Shown here piece after piece: positions 17,381-26,515 of a stretch of DNA of 64,000 nt. The stretch spans positions 26,807 through 90,806 of the forward strand of contig PHAN01000002.1 of assembly GCA_002841695.1 (NCBI GenBank), in the 5' to 3' direction. The stretch is from Elusimicrobia bacterium HGW-Elusimicrobia-1. GTDB lineage: Bacteria; Elusimicrobiota; Endomicrobiia; PHAN01. The notes beneath the pieces are model-generated. The model had not been told where the DNA came from. It saw only the letters and a list, made by a program, of their open reading frames with translations, and searched no databases. The position numbers were made by a program, and so were the translations under genes. The first letter of the stretch is position 1. Each line of letters starts with the position of its first letter.

Positions 17381-18513
17381 GATTCAGGCGTTTTTTGCTG
17401 TCATCCTATTTGTCGCTCAGAAAATTCCTGTTGATTATTCCTGCCGCTGTCCTGCGCTTTGCGTATGCCCGCCCCGCCGACGGAAAAGCGCCTCGAAACA
17501 TACTTGTGATAAGGGCCGACCGTATAGGCGATTTGGTTCTTACAATGGGCGCTTTCCGCTCGCTGAAAAAACGATTTCCCGAAGCGCGGCTTACGGTTGC
17601 GGTTTCGCCCGTGACACGGCCTCTTGCCGATTCGGAGCCCGCCGTCGATGAGACGATTGCTCTGTCCCTCGGCCGGTTTTTGCCGGCGGCGCGCTTTATA
17701 AAAAATATCCGCCGACGGAACTTTGATATCGCTGTGGACCTTACCTGCGACTGGCGGCTTGAAACCGCGATTATGACTTTGCTGTCGGGCGCGCCCGCGC
17801 GTATCGGATGGGATTCCGGCGGAGGCCGCGGATTGTTTTTTACGGATGCGGTTTACGGCGATTTTTCTTCCCTGAGCGTTCCGGCGGCCAATGACAGGGC
17901 GCTTTCGGCATTGGGCGTGTCGCCTTCGGCGGAGGAACCGCCGAAGCTCAATATAAGCAAAGACGCCGCTTATCAAGCCGCCGAGATTTTCCGTCGGAAC
18001 GGTTTTGCGGATTCGGACATTAAGGCCGCCGTTCATCCCGGAGGGCATTATCCGTCGCAGAGGTGGCGCCCCGATGGATTCGCGGCGGTAATAAAATATT
18101 TGGCCTCACGCCGCGTCAAGATATGCCTCATATGCTCTTCCGATGAAAAACGGCTTGTCGACCGCATTCTTTCGCCAAACGGAGAGCGTCTGTCTTCCGA
18201 CGGTATAATGGAATTATGCGGCGCGGATCTCGACGTTTTGGCCGCTGTTGTCGCCCGTTGCGACATATTTTTCGGCAACAACTCAGGGCCGCTTCACATC
18301 GCCGCCGCCCTGAACGTCCCCACGGTCTCCGTGGCCGGTCCCACGAATCCCAAGTGGTTTCCCGACGGTAACAGGCACAAGGTCTTGCGCGGCGACCTCA
18401 AATGTTCGCCGTGTTCGAGGGGCGAGTGCCGGAGCCACGAATGTATGAAGGCGGTATCCGACTCGGAAGCCGTCGCCGCGATAGCGGCAACTCTGGATAA
18501 TTTGGACTTATGA
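17377..18513 (+). CDS. Glycosyltransferase family 9 (heptosyltransferase-like)
   Basis: This 378-aa protein has GT-B GT9 motifs. The N-terminal domain has ILVIRADRIGDLVLTMG, and the C-terminal domain has VHPGGHYPSQRWRPDGFA and FFGNNSGPLHIAAALNVPTV. In LPS synthesis this family adds heptose to Kdo; in other loci it adds assorted sugars. Four cysteines near the C-terminus (CSPCSRGECRSHEC) form a compact Cys cluster, which is a common feature in GT9. It lies between a methyltransferase and a GT4 gene with ATGA overlaps on both sides. Confidence 0.88.
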   Translation: MRFRRFLLSSYLSLRKFLLIIPAAVLRFAYARPADGKAPRNILVIRADRIGDLVLTMGAFRSLKKRFPEARLTVAVSPVTRPLADSEPAVDETIALSLGRFLPAARFIKNIRRRNFDIAVDLTCDWRLETAIMTLLSGAPARIGWDSGGGRGLFFTDAVYGDFSSLSVPAANDRALSALGVSPSAEEPPKLNISKDAAYQAAEIFRRNGFADSDIKAAVHPGGHYPSQRWRPDGFAAVIKYLASRRVKICLICSSDEKRLVDRILSPNGERLSSDGIMELCGADLDVLAAVVARCDIFFGNNSGPLHIAAALNVPTVSVAGPTNPKWFPDGNRHKVLRGDLKCSPCSRGECRSHECMKAVSDSEAVAAIAATLDNLDL

Positions 18514-19688
18514 CCGACAAAAAACTCTCCATTCTTTCCGCAGCCGACCTTATATCGCCCGACGAGGCGGGCGGCTCGGGACGCGCCGCCTGGGAGATAT
18601 CGGCGGAACTTTCGCGCATGGGGCACGCGGTTTCCGTGGTGACGCGGGGCGTTCGCGGCAAGTCGGCGCGGGAGAATATCGGTGGGATAGAGGTTTTTCG
18701 GCATTTTTCTAATCCCGCCGCGCTGATACGCCTGGCTTCTTCCGTCGGTAAAGACATCCCGGCCGATGTTATGATATTTCATCAACCGTTTACGTCCCGA
18801 TGGTTTTTGCGCGTCGCGCGGCGGATTCCGGCTATTGCTTTCCACTATTCGCCCTGGCACGAAGAATACGAAATACGCTGCGATGATCTGGGCAGGGGTT
18901 TTGCCCGTCGGACGGCGGGGTCTTTCCTGAGGAAAATGACCGAGCGCGCGGTTCTGAAATCAGCATCGACGGTTTTTACGAACAGTAATTTTATGCGCGC
19001 GCGTCTCCGCCAAAATCACGGAATCGAATCCGAAGTCCTTCATCTGGGCGTAGATACGGTAAAATTTTCGCCGTCGGCCGAAGGCGACACGCGCGTCGCG
19101 GCCGTCAGAAAATCCTCGGGAGTTCCGACGGGCGGCATAATGATTTTTACTCTGCGGAATCTCGTATCGAGAATGGGCCTCGAAAACCTCATAGAGGCCT
19201 TCGCCGCGGTTGCGAAGGAATTTCCGTCGGCGCGTCTTGTAATAGGCGGCGACGGTTATCTGAAAGATAAACTTACGGCGCTTACCGCCGATAGATGTCC
19301 CGCCGGTTCGGTTACATTCGCCGGACGTATACCGGACAACGAACTCCCCGACTATTACCGCGCGTCCGATTTTTTCGTCCTGCCGACCAGAATGCTCGAA
19401 GGTTTCGGTCTGGTGACGATAGAGGCGCTCTCGTCGGGCGTTCCGGTTTTGGCCACACCCGTGGGTTCTAACGAGGAAATACTGGGGCCGCTGGGCGGCG
19501 AGTTCATATTTAAGAGCGCCGAGGCGGCTTCGATTGCCGAAGGTATGGCGCGATTTATTCAATCGGAAGATTATAAGCCGCCGTCGCTGCGGAACAAATG
19601 CAGGGAATATGCGCTGAGTAACTTTTCGTGGAGCGCGTGCGCGAAGGCGGTAGAAAAAAAATTATATGAAATCACCGGAATTAAATAA
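18510..19688 (+). CDS. Glycosyltransferase family 4
   Basis: This 392-aa GT-B protein has the N-terminal motif DLISPDEAGGSGRAAWEI (the nucleotide-sugar glycine loop). The donor-site motif is TRMLEGFGLVTIEALSSGVP, the E-x7-E retaining GT4 signature, with the preceding PDNELPDYYRASDFFVLP. It should transfer a hexose to the lipid-linked EPS unit. The start overlaps the GT9 stop by ATGA. The end overlaps the next gene by 23 nt, since the next ATG at 19666 lies inside this frame. Confidence 0.9.
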   Translation: MTDKKLSILSAADLISPDEAGGSGRAAWEISAELSRMGHAVSVVTRGVRGKSARENIGGIEVFRHFSNPAALIRLASSVGKDIPADVMIFHQPFTSRWFLRVARRIPAIAFHYSPWHEEYEIRCDDLGRGFARRTAGSFLRKMTERAVLKSASTVFTNSNFMRARLRQNHGIESEVLHLGVDTVKFSPSAEGDTRVAAVRKSSGVPTGGIMIFTLRNLVSRMGLENLIEAFAAVAKEFPSARLVIGGDGYLKDKLTALTADRCPAGSVTFAGRIPDNELPDYYRASDFFVLPTRMLEGFGLVTIEALSSGVPVLATPVGSNEEILGPLGGEFIFKSAEAASIAEGMARFIQSEDYKPPSLRNKCREYALSNFSWSACAKAVEKKLYEITGIK

Positions 19689-21729
19689 TCCCGTTTGCGC
19701 GGCGTGCGGCGGAAACACCCGCCGCGCGGAGCGCCCCGACGGACTTGTCTGCGGCGATTGCGGATTATTCGCGTCTTCCTCTGCGGCTTCTTCCTCCCGT
19801 CCCGCCAAACAGCCCGCGCCTCAGTCGGAAAATAATGAGAAGGTCTATCTGCATTCAAAAAAGAATCTGTTTGCGCGCGCACTTAAAAAAATGAACGCTC
19901 TTGCGCCGTCGCGCGGACGGCTCCTCGACGTCGGATGCGGCTTCGGCTACTTCATTAAGGCCGCCGCGACCGACGGATGGACGTGCGAGGGCATCGAGAT
20001 TTCGCACGCCGCAATAGAGCACGCGCGCGGCCGGCTTGACCTTAAAATATACGACAAACCGCTGACGGAACTCGGACTTCCGTCGGAAAGTTACAACGCG
20101 GTCACAATGTGGGGCGTGCTCGACGTGCTGCCCGATCCGGCCGCGGATCTCAAAGAAGTCGCGCGGATACTCCAACCGGGGGGCATTCTTTTTATAAGGG
20201 TAAATAATTTTACGTATCATCGCAACGCTTTCCGGCTCGCCTCGACGGCAATTCCGCGTTTTCTGCGCGTTTCTCCCGCGGTTATTCACAACTACGGTTT
20301 CAGCGGGGCGTCGCTTGCGGCTATTCTTTCCCGCGCCGGTTTTGAGTCGATAAAAATAGCGAACGCCCGCCCGACTTCCGGAGACCCTTACGGCACCGGC
20401 GGACGGCTCGGCGGATTGTTTGTGGGCGTGTTCAAGCAAGTTTATTACGCAATCGCGCAGGTTGTATCCGCCGTTACAGGCGGCCGAATTCTGGTTTCAT
20501 CGGCCATAGAGGCGCGGGCAGTGAAGAAAAATCCGCGCGCGAAAATTCTTCACATAATAACGCGGCTCGATATGGGCGGTTCGTCCCGCGCCTTGCGCGA
20601 TATCTGCGCGGGCCTCGACCCGCGAAAGTTCGAAAATGTTCTGCTCTACGGACGCACGTCCGAGGCGGATAGGAATGTGGCGGCTCCGTCGGGCGCGTGC
20701 GCCAAAATCATATATCTGCCTCAACTTATCCGCGAAATCTCCCCGCTCGACGACGCGCTTGCTTTTGCTGACCTCGTAAAAATAATTTTGCGGGAGCGTC
20801 CGCGGATAGTGCATACTCATTCTTCAAAGGCCGGTACGCTCGGCCGATTGGCGGCATTCGCGGCGAAAATCGTCTCACCCGCGCTGAAGGAGACAAAAAT
20901 AGTCCATACGCCGCACGGACATATATTTTACGGATATTACGGCGGATTGAAGACGGCGTTTTTCACGGCGGCGGAACGGTTGACCGCGTTTGCGACCGAT
21001 TGTCTCGCGGCTCTTACCGAGGGCGAGAAAAACGAGTCGCTTGCGCGCGGCCTCGGAAAGGCCGGACAATGGACGGTGATACCGTCGGGCGTGGAGGCAG
21101 TGGAGCCGTCGCGTTCCGCGCCTGATGTCAGGAAAGAATTGAGTGTACCCGACGGAGCCGTCGTCGTCGGGACCGTCGCGCGTTTGGAGAAAGTCAAGGG
21201 AGTGGAATATTTTGTCCGTGCCGCCGCGCGGATTGTCGGGGACAAGTCCGCCAATTCCGGCGGCATCCGCTTTCTTGTCGTCGGCGACGGTTCGCTGCGC
21301 GGGGCGCTTGAGGACATCGCCTCGGAGCTGAATGTCGCCGATAAAATTATTTTCGCGGGATACAGACAGGACGTGTCCGACCTGATAAACGTTATGGATA
21401 TTTACGTCCAGCCGTCGCTCAACGAAGGCATGGGCCGCACGATAGTCGAGGCGATGTATCTGTCCAAGCCGATAGTCGCAACCAACGTGCAGGGAATTCC
21501 CGATCTTATATCCGACGGCCGCACGGGTCTGCTTGTGCCGCCGTCCGATTCGGAGGCCATCGCCGACGCGGTAGAAAAACTCGTCGGAGATCCGTCCGCG
21601 GCGGGGCGTCTGGGCAAAGCGGCTTACGCTTATGCCACGGAGGAAATCGAAGGCGGCCCGCGTTTCGGCGCTCGCAGAATGATGTATCTGCATGAGAAAC
21701 TTTATGAAAAAATCATCGGAAATAATTAG
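19666..21729 (+). CDS. Fusion: zinc-ribbon methyltransferase plus GT4 glycosyltransferase
   Basis: This protein has 687 aa. The N-terminal part (about 1-285) has a CxxC pair (CAACG, CGDCG), motif I LLDVGCGFGYF and MWGVLDVLPDP, so it is a class I methyltransferase like its neighbours. From about 298 (KILHIITRLDMGGSSRAL) a complete GT4 enzyme follows, with HTPHGHIFYGYYGGLK and the donor motif PSLNEGMGRTIVEAMYLSKP. The joint lies in one open frame without a frameshift sign. Coupling methylation to glycosyl transfer suggests consecutive steps on the same chain end, for example capping. That is inference. Confidence 0.88.
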   Translation: MKSPELNNPVCAACGGNTRRAERPDGLVCGDCGLFASSSAASSSRPAKQPAPQSENNEKVYLHSKKNLFARALKKMNALAPSRGRLLDVGCGFGYFIKAAATDGWTCEGIEISHAAIEHARGRLDLKIYDKPLTELGLPSESYNAVTMWGVLDVLPDPAADLKEVARILQPGGILFIRVNNFTYHRNAFRLASTAIPRFLRVSPAVIHNYGFSGASLAAILSRAGFESIKIANARPTSGDPYGTGGRLGGLFVGVFKQVYYAIAQVVSAVTGGRILVSSAIEARAVKKNPRAKILHIITRLDMGGSSRALRDICAGLDPRKFENVLLYGRTSEADRNVAAPSGACAKIIYLPQLIREISPLDDALAFADLVKIILRERPRIVHTHSSKAGTLGRLAAFAAKIVSPALKETKIVHTPHGHIFYGYYGGLKTAFFTAAERLTAFATDCLAALTEGEKNESLARGLGKAGQWTVIPSGVEAVEPSRSAPDVRKELSVPDGAVVVGTVARLEKVKGVEYFVRAAARIVGDKSANSGGIRFLVVGDGSLRGALEDIASELNVADKIIFAGYRQDVSDLINVMDIYVQPSLNEGMGRTIVEAMYLSKPIVATNVQGIPDLISDGRTGLLVPPSDSEAIADAVEKLVGDPSAAGRLGKAAYAYATEEIEGGPRFGARRMMYLHEKLYEKIIGNN

Positions 21730-23233
21730 CACTTACGGAATTCGCGCGCGCGCATTACTGCTTGCGGCTCTTTCTCTTTTGATTCCTTCCGTCGTTGCTG
21801 CCGCTCTCGGCGCCCGTCCTCGAACCGAAATTCGCTGCGTCATGCATCTTCACAGCAATTACACAAGAGTCGGAAACGATACCCTTGAAGAGTTGGTGAT
21901 TAAAGCCCGCGCCGCGGGAATCCGGGCGATTATTCCTACCGACCACGCCGCCGCGCGATTCGACTACCGGCCTTTCCCGTTTATCGCGCTATTGTCGGTA
22001 AAAAAAGAATTTCCGTCGATAATGTATTTCTCTCCGGAAAAATATCTTACCGACATCGCGCTGCTCGAAAACAAATATCCGGACATGATAATCATTCCGG
22101 GCGCGGAGGTCGCGGCCGATTATTCGTGGTCGGGGTCGTTTCTTGCGCGCGACATGACAGTAAGGGGCTGGCACCGGCACATGCTCGTCGTGGGGATGGA
22201 AGATCCCGACGATTACAGGAACCTGCCGGCGGTCGGAATAAAACCCGGGGGTTCTTTTAATCCATTGATGCTGTGGCCGATATTTCTGATTATAGCGGGC
22301 TATGGCTCCCTCAGGTATCATCCGCGCAGCGGCCTGACCCTTTTTCTGGCCGGAGTAATTTTGATGGCCGGTAATTATCCTTTCGCGGGCCGGCATCCGT
22401 ACGGCGGCGGGTCGTTAAAATATTCACCTTTGGATTCGGGAAACTTTTCGCGTCCCTATCAGATACTTGCCGACTATGTCCGCTCGCGCGAGGCGCTGTC
22501 TTTCTGGGCGCATCCGGAAGCGGCCAACCGCGAAGAATTTCCCGCGGCAATGAAAATATCCGCTGTCACGGAGCCGTATCCGGAACTTCTGCGCGCCATA
22601 AGCTCTTACACGGGCTTTGCGGTATTCGCCGAGGGATACAGAAGAGCCGGCGCTCCGGGCGGGGTCTGGGATTTTGTCCTTACGGAATACTGCGACGGGA
22701 AAAGAAAATCGCCCGTCTGGGCGGCGAGCGAATTGGATTACGGCGGAGAGCTTTTCGGAGCGCCCGTAGATATTCTTCAAAATGTAATTTGGATTGAGAG
22801 AACGTCATCCGCGCTGCCGTCGAAAAAAGACGTGCTGACGGCGCTCGAAAGGGGAACTTTCTACGCGCTTTGGAAAGGAAAAGACGGCGGGATACGCCTT
22901 AAAGATTTTTATGTGGAAGGTCTCGGCGGGGAGCGCGCGATATTCGGCGGCAAGATCAAGGCCGCCGGCGAGTTGGCCGTTTATGCGGACATCGAAACTA
23001 TCGACGGTAAAACACGTCCCGCCGTCATAACGATTGTCGCCGACGGCAAAGCCGTTCAGATAATAGAAACTTCCGCGCCGTCGCGGATACGTCATAAGTT
23101 TACGCCTCCCCGACTGTCCGGCTCCGGGACAAATTCGCCGGTTCGCGGTTACGTCAGGTTGATGATAGATGCGGGATACCCGGATTATATAGCCGCCAAC
23201 CCCGTATTTTACGAGCGCGGAGATACAAAATGA
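21692..23233 (+). CDS. Membrane-associated PHP-domain protein
   Basis: This 513-aa protein starts at 21692 (an in-frame ATG at 21704 is the alternative), overlapping the previous gene by 38 nt. After a hydrophobic segment (ALLLAALSLLIPSVVAAAL), the PHP motif MHLHSN (about 50) and PTDHAA appear. Later metal-ligand candidates are PGAEVAADYSWSG and FWAHPEAANR. Two membrane helices (about 190-230) interrupt the PHP core. PHP proteins in capsule loci include Wzb-like tyrosine phosphatases such as CpsB, and this one lies in the same operon as a tyrosine-kinase-like Wzz. A phosphatase partner is possible, but the domain architecture is not that of CpsB. Confidence 0.7.
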   Translation: MRNFMKKSSEIISTYGIRARALLLAALSLLIPSVVAAALGARPRTEIRCVMHLHSNYTRVGNDTLEELVIKARAAGIRAIIPTDHAAARFDYRPFPFIALLSVKKEFPSIMYFSPEKYLTDIALLENKYPDMIIIPGAEVAADYSWSGSFLARDMTVRGWHRHMLVVGMEDPDDYRNLPAVGIKPGGSFNPLMLWPIFLIIAGYGSLRYHPRSGLTLFLAGVILMAGNYPFAGRHPYGGGSLKYSPLDSGNFSRPYQILADYVRSREALSFWAHPEAANREEFPAAMKISAVTEPYPELLRAISSYTGFAVFAEGYRRAGAPGGVWDFVLTEYCDGKRKSPVWAASELDYGGELFGAPVDILQNVIWIERTSSALPSKKDVLTALERGTFYALWKGKDGGIRLKDFYVEGLGGERAIFGGKIKAAGELAVYADIETIDGKTRPAVITIVADGKAVQIIETSAPSRIRHKFTPPRLSGSGTNSPVRGYVRLMIDAGYPDYIAANPVFYERGDTK

Positions 23234-23922
23234 GAATAGCCGTCCATCAGCCGCAATATATGCCGTGGCTCGGATATTTTCATAAGATGGCGTCCTGCGA
23301 CCTGTTCGTTTATCTCGACGACGTTCAGTATAAAAAACGGGAGTTTCAGAACCGCAATAAAATCCGCTCGCCCGACGGATTTATCTGGCTTACGGTCCCC
23401 GTTCTGACCCGCGGGCTTTATGAGCAAAAAATATCCGAAGTTCGCATAGAACCGGAAAGCAACTGGCGGCGGGAACATTTAAAAAGCATACGCGCAAATT
23501 ACGCCCGATCCGCGCATTTCGAACGTTACGCCGAATATTGCGGAAATTTATATAATACTCAGTGGCAAAAACTCGCCGATTTGAACGTGGAGACGGCGCG
23601 GTTCATAGCCGGGGAACTCGGCGTTAAGACGCCCGTGCGTTTCTCGGGCGAGTTGGCGCTGGAAACATCCTCCACCCGCCGCATCGTCGACATTTGTCTG
23701 CGGCTGGGCGCCGACGAATATTTGTCCGGAGCCGGCGGACGGGATTATCTCGACGAAAAACTTTTCGAGGACAACGGTATACGGCTTGTATACCAGAAGT
23801 TCGAGCATCCCGTCTACAAGCAGGCATTCGACGGATTTGAGCCGTATATGTCGGCCATAGACCTGCTTTTCAACGCTGGCCCGGCGGCAGCCGCAAAACT
23901 CTTGGGCATTCAGGATAAATAA
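23230..23922 (+). CDS. WbqC-like family protein
   Basis: This 230-aa protein begins IAVHQPQYMPWLGYFHKM and contains DDVQYKKREFQNRNKI, the conserved N-terminal signature of the WbqC family (PF08889). The family occurs in O-antigen and EPS loci and is thought to act in sugar modification, often near aminotransferases or thioester chemistry; the exact reaction is not settled. It overlaps the PHP gene by ATGA. It precedes the ExeA-like ATPase by 2 nt. Confidence 0.88.
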   Translation: MRIAVHQPQYMPWLGYFHKMASCDLFVYLDDVQYKKREFQNRNKIRSPDGFIWLTVPVLTRGLYEQKISEVRIEPESNWRREHLKSIRANYARSAHFERYAEYCGNLYNTQWQKLADLNVETARFIAGELGVKTPVRFSGELALETSSTRRIVDICLRLGADEYLSGAGGRDYLDEKLFEDNGIRLVYQKFEHPVYKQAFDGFEPYMSAIDLLFNAGPAAAAKLLGIQDK

Positions 23923-23924
23923 TA

Positions 23925-24725
23925 ATGTACGAAAAACACTGGGGACTTAAAGAAAAACCGTTTGAAAACACTCCCGACCCCAAGTATCTCTATTATTCAT
24001 CGGAGCACGAAGAAGGGCTTAACCGGCTGCTTTACGTCGTAAAAGAGGGAAAAGGCGCCGGACTTCTTACCGGAGTTTACGGTTGCGGCAAAACCCTTCT
24101 TGCGCGCGCGCTGATGAAAGAGCTGGAAAATTCCATTTACAAAGTCGCCCTCGTCACGAATCCCCGTCTCGACGACATCGAAATGCTCAGGATGATTTCT
24201 TACTCGCTTGGTTCGGCGTCCCCGCCCGCGCGCAAAGCCGACGTGCTTATAGAACTTGAAAATATTCTTAAGAATAACGCGGCCGACGGCAAGAAAACGG
24301 TCGTTGTCGTCGACGAGGCGCATACCATCGAGGATAAAAATATATTCGAAGAGCTGCGTCTGCTGCTCAACTATCAGCGCGACGACAAGTTTCTGCTGTC
24401 GCTTCTTATCGTCGGTCAGCCGGAGCTCAGAGAAAAAATCGAAAGCAACAAACAACTCAACCAGCGCATCGCGATGAGATTTTTTCTGGAGCCGCTCTCC
24501 GTCGGAGAAGTGTCCAAATATATGGCTCACCGCCTTGAAATAGCCGAAGCCCGCGCCGGCATATTTACCGACGACGCCATAGCTCTTATCGCCGAGCGTT
24601 CCGGCGGCATTCCGCGCAGGATAAATTTACTCTGCGATTCCGCGCTTCTTACCGGCTTCGGCAAAGGGCTGCAAGAAATAGACGCGGAGACCGTCGTCGA
24701 GACGGTTCAGAGTTTGCAGGTCTGA
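23925..24725 (+). CDS. ExeA/GspA-like AAA ATPase of EPS loci
   Basis: This 266-aa protein opens with the N-terminal pattern HWGLKEKPFENTPDPKYLYY, typical of the ExeA/XrtA-locus ATPases. Walker A is GVYGCGKT (about 52) and Walker B is VVVVDEAH. The sensor and lid region ends with GGIPRRINLLCDSALL. Such proteins occur in EPS loci, especially exosortase-linked ones, and resemble the type II secretion ATPase ExeA but lack its C-terminal peptidoglycan-binding domain. No exosortase gene is visible in this window. The likely role is energising or regulating EPS export. Confidence 0.88.
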   Translation: MYEKHWGLKEKPFENTPDPKYLYYSSEHEEGLNRLLYVVKEGKGAGLLTGVYGCGKTLLARALMKELENSIYKVALVTNPRLDDIEMLRMISYSLGSASPPARKADVLIELENILKNNAADGKKTVVVVDEAHTIEDKNIFEELRLLLNYQRDDKFLLSLLIVGQPELREKIESNKQLNQRIAMRFFLEPLSVGEVSKYMAHRLEIAEARAGIFTDDAIALIAERSGGIPRRINLLCDSALLTGFGKGLQEIDAETVVETVQSLQV

Positions 24726-24750
24726 GGATTCACTGATCACGGAGACGACC

Positions 24751-25374
24751 ATGAAAATTCTTGCGATAGGCGCCCATCCCGACGATATCGAGTTCGGCTG
24801 CGGCGGCGCACTGGCCAAATTCGCGGACACTTTCAAGATATCCATGCTGGTGATGACGCGCGGCGACAGAGGCGGAAAGACATCGGTGAGGTGGCGCGAG
24901 CAGAAACGCTCGGCGTCCATACTGGGCGCAAAACTTTTCTGCGGCGGTTTCAAGGATACCGAAGTTCCTATGTCGCGCGGAGTTATTACACTTGTGGAAA
25001 AAATAATCAAGCGCGAAAAACCCGATATAATTTTCGTCCACCATCCGTCGGACACTCATCAGGATCACAGAAACACCGCGCAGGCGGCGATCACGGCCGC
25101 GCGCTATATCAAAAATGTGCTTTTTTACGAAGTGCCCACCACGTCGGATTTTTCTCCGGCGAACGTTTTTGTGGATATATCATCGAGCATCAAGGACAAA
25201 CTGCGGCTGCTCGACGCCCATAAGTCGCAGGCGTATGCCACAAGAATAGCGTCGCTTTCCATTTTTGACGCGGCCAAAGCGACCGCGACTTTTCGCGGTT
25301 ACCAGAATCGCGCGCGCTACGCCGAGGTGTTCGCGCCGCTGAGATTATCCATAGATTGCTTTGTCGCCAAATAA
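24751..25374 (+). CDS. PIG-L/LmbE-family deacetylase
   Basis: This 207-aa protein has the zinc motif AHPDD at the N-terminus (IGAHPDDIEFGCGG) and the second site HHPSDTHQDHRNTAQA, as in N-acetylglucosaminyl deacetylases of the PIG-L family. GGAGA-type spacing (CGGAGACGACC) upstream supports the ATG. It would deacetylate a GlcNAc-type residue in the EPS or a lipid-linked precursor. It lies between the ExeA-like ATPase and a WecA-like initiating transferase, which fits an amino-sugar containing polymer. Confidence 0.88.
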   Translation: MKILAIGAHPDDIEFGCGGALAKFADTFKISMLVMTRGDRGGKTSVRWREQKRSASILGAKLFCGGFKDTEVPMSRGVITLVEKIIKREKPDIIFVHHPSDTHQDHRNTAQAAITAARYIKNVLFYEVPTTSDFSPANVFVDISSSIKDKLRLLDAHKSQAYATRIASLSIFDAAKATATFRGYQNRARYAEVFAPLRLSIDCFVAK

Positions 25375-25391
25375 ATCGATAAATACGCACG

Positions 25392-26498
25392 ATGAATAAA
25401 ATAAAACTCATACTGCTTTTAGTGGCCGCCGCGCTGCTGCTGCATCCGGCGGGTGGGAGATGGGCGTGGCTTCTTGGCGTCCGATGGCTTTATGTGTTCG
25501 TCGTCGCGCTTCTGACATCATATTCTCTTACGGAAATACTTGTCCCCGTAGGTCACGGACTCAAAATTCTGGATCAACCCGCCGAAAGAAAAATGCACGC
25601 GTTTCCCGTCCCGAGAATAGGCGGCTTCGCCGTTTTTGCGGCGGTTATCCTCTCTATTTTCCGCAATCTTCAGTTCTCGCCGGCGCTTACTTCGCTTATC
25701 GCCGGCTCGTCGATAATTTATGTTGTGGGACTTATAGACGATATACGTCCCCAGCGGGCGAGCGTTCGCCTTCTGGCGCAACTGGCCGCGGCGCTGGTGG
25801 TGCTTCTGGGAGGTGTGAGAATAACGTCCCTGCCCGCGGGTTTTCCCGCCAAACTTGCGATAGAATATGTCATAACGATAATCTGGCTTATAGGAATAGC
25901 CAACGCCGTCAATTTTCTCGACGGCATCAACGGCCTCGCTTCCGGAATGACCGCCCTCTGCGCCCTGCTTTTTTTTCTGGTGGCTTTTCCGACGAGACAA
26001 AGTTATCTGGCCTATACCACAATGGCTTTGGCGGGCGGCTGCATAGGTTTTATGCCGGCGAATCTGCGGGGGCGCATCTTCCTGGGCGACGCCGGCGCAA
26101 CATTCATCGGGTTTCTTGCGGCCGGTATTGCCGTTATGGGTTCGTGGGCGCACAAAAATCCGCTGGTGTCCGTATCGACGCCCCTTTTGATTTTGAGCAT
26201 ACCCATATTCGACATGATTTATACGACCGTCTCCAGAATCAAAAACGGACGTGTCAAAAGTGTGAAGCAGTGGCTTGAGTACACCGACAAGGATCATCTG
26301 CATCATCGTCTTATAACAATGGGTTTCGGAGCCAACGGCGCTCTCGTTTTTATACTGCTGTTGAATCTGCTTATCGGATTCGGCGCCATGGTAATCCGTT
26401 TTGCCGGCCCCGTGGGCGCTCAGTTTTTGCTTGTTCAGACGGTGCTTTTGTTCGTGGTAGTGGTCATGCTTATGCTGGCCGGCAGGACAATTTCATAG
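25392..26498 (+). CDS. Undecaprenyl-phosphate sugar-1-phosphate transferase (WecA/TagO-like)
   Basis: This 368-aa polytopic protein has about ten helices. Signature motifs are GLIDDIRPQR (the DD metal site), NAVNFLDGINGLASG and FLGDAGATFIGF, followed by the basic HLHHRL loop. All belong to the MraY/WecA superfamily. The reaction is transfer of a (N-acetyl)hexosamine-1-phosphate from UDP to undecaprenyl phosphate, the first step of EPS or O-antigen repeat synthesis. It sits near the end of the EPS cluster. The start at 25392 follows the PIG-L stop by 17 nt and has no clear ribosome-binding site. Confidence 0.9.
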   Translation: MNKIKLILLLVAAALLLHPAGGRWAWLLGVRWLYVFVVALLTSYSLTEILVPVGHGLKILDQPAERKMHAFPVPRIGGFAVFAAVILSIFRNLQFSPALTSLIAGSSIIYVVGLIDDIRPQRASVRLLAQLAAALVVLLGGVRITSLPAGFPAKLAIEYVITIIWLIGIANAVNFLDGINGLASGMTALCALLFFLVAFPTRQSYLAYTTMALAGGCIGFMPANLRGRIFLGDAGATFIGFLAAGIAVMGSWAHKNPLVSVSTPLLILSIPIFDMIYTTVSRIKNGRVKSVKQWLEYTDKDHLHHRLITMGFGANGALVFILLLNLLIGFGAMVIRFAGPVGAQFLLVQTVLLFVVVVMLMLAGRTIS

Positions 26499-26515
26499 AT
26501 AACCGGAGAAACGAA

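Noticed and set aside
23925..24725. Exosortase (XrtA/PEP-CTERM) system
   Set aside because: Only the ExeA-like ATPase is present; no exosortase, PrsK/PrsR or PEP-CTERM protein was seen, so the system is not claimed.
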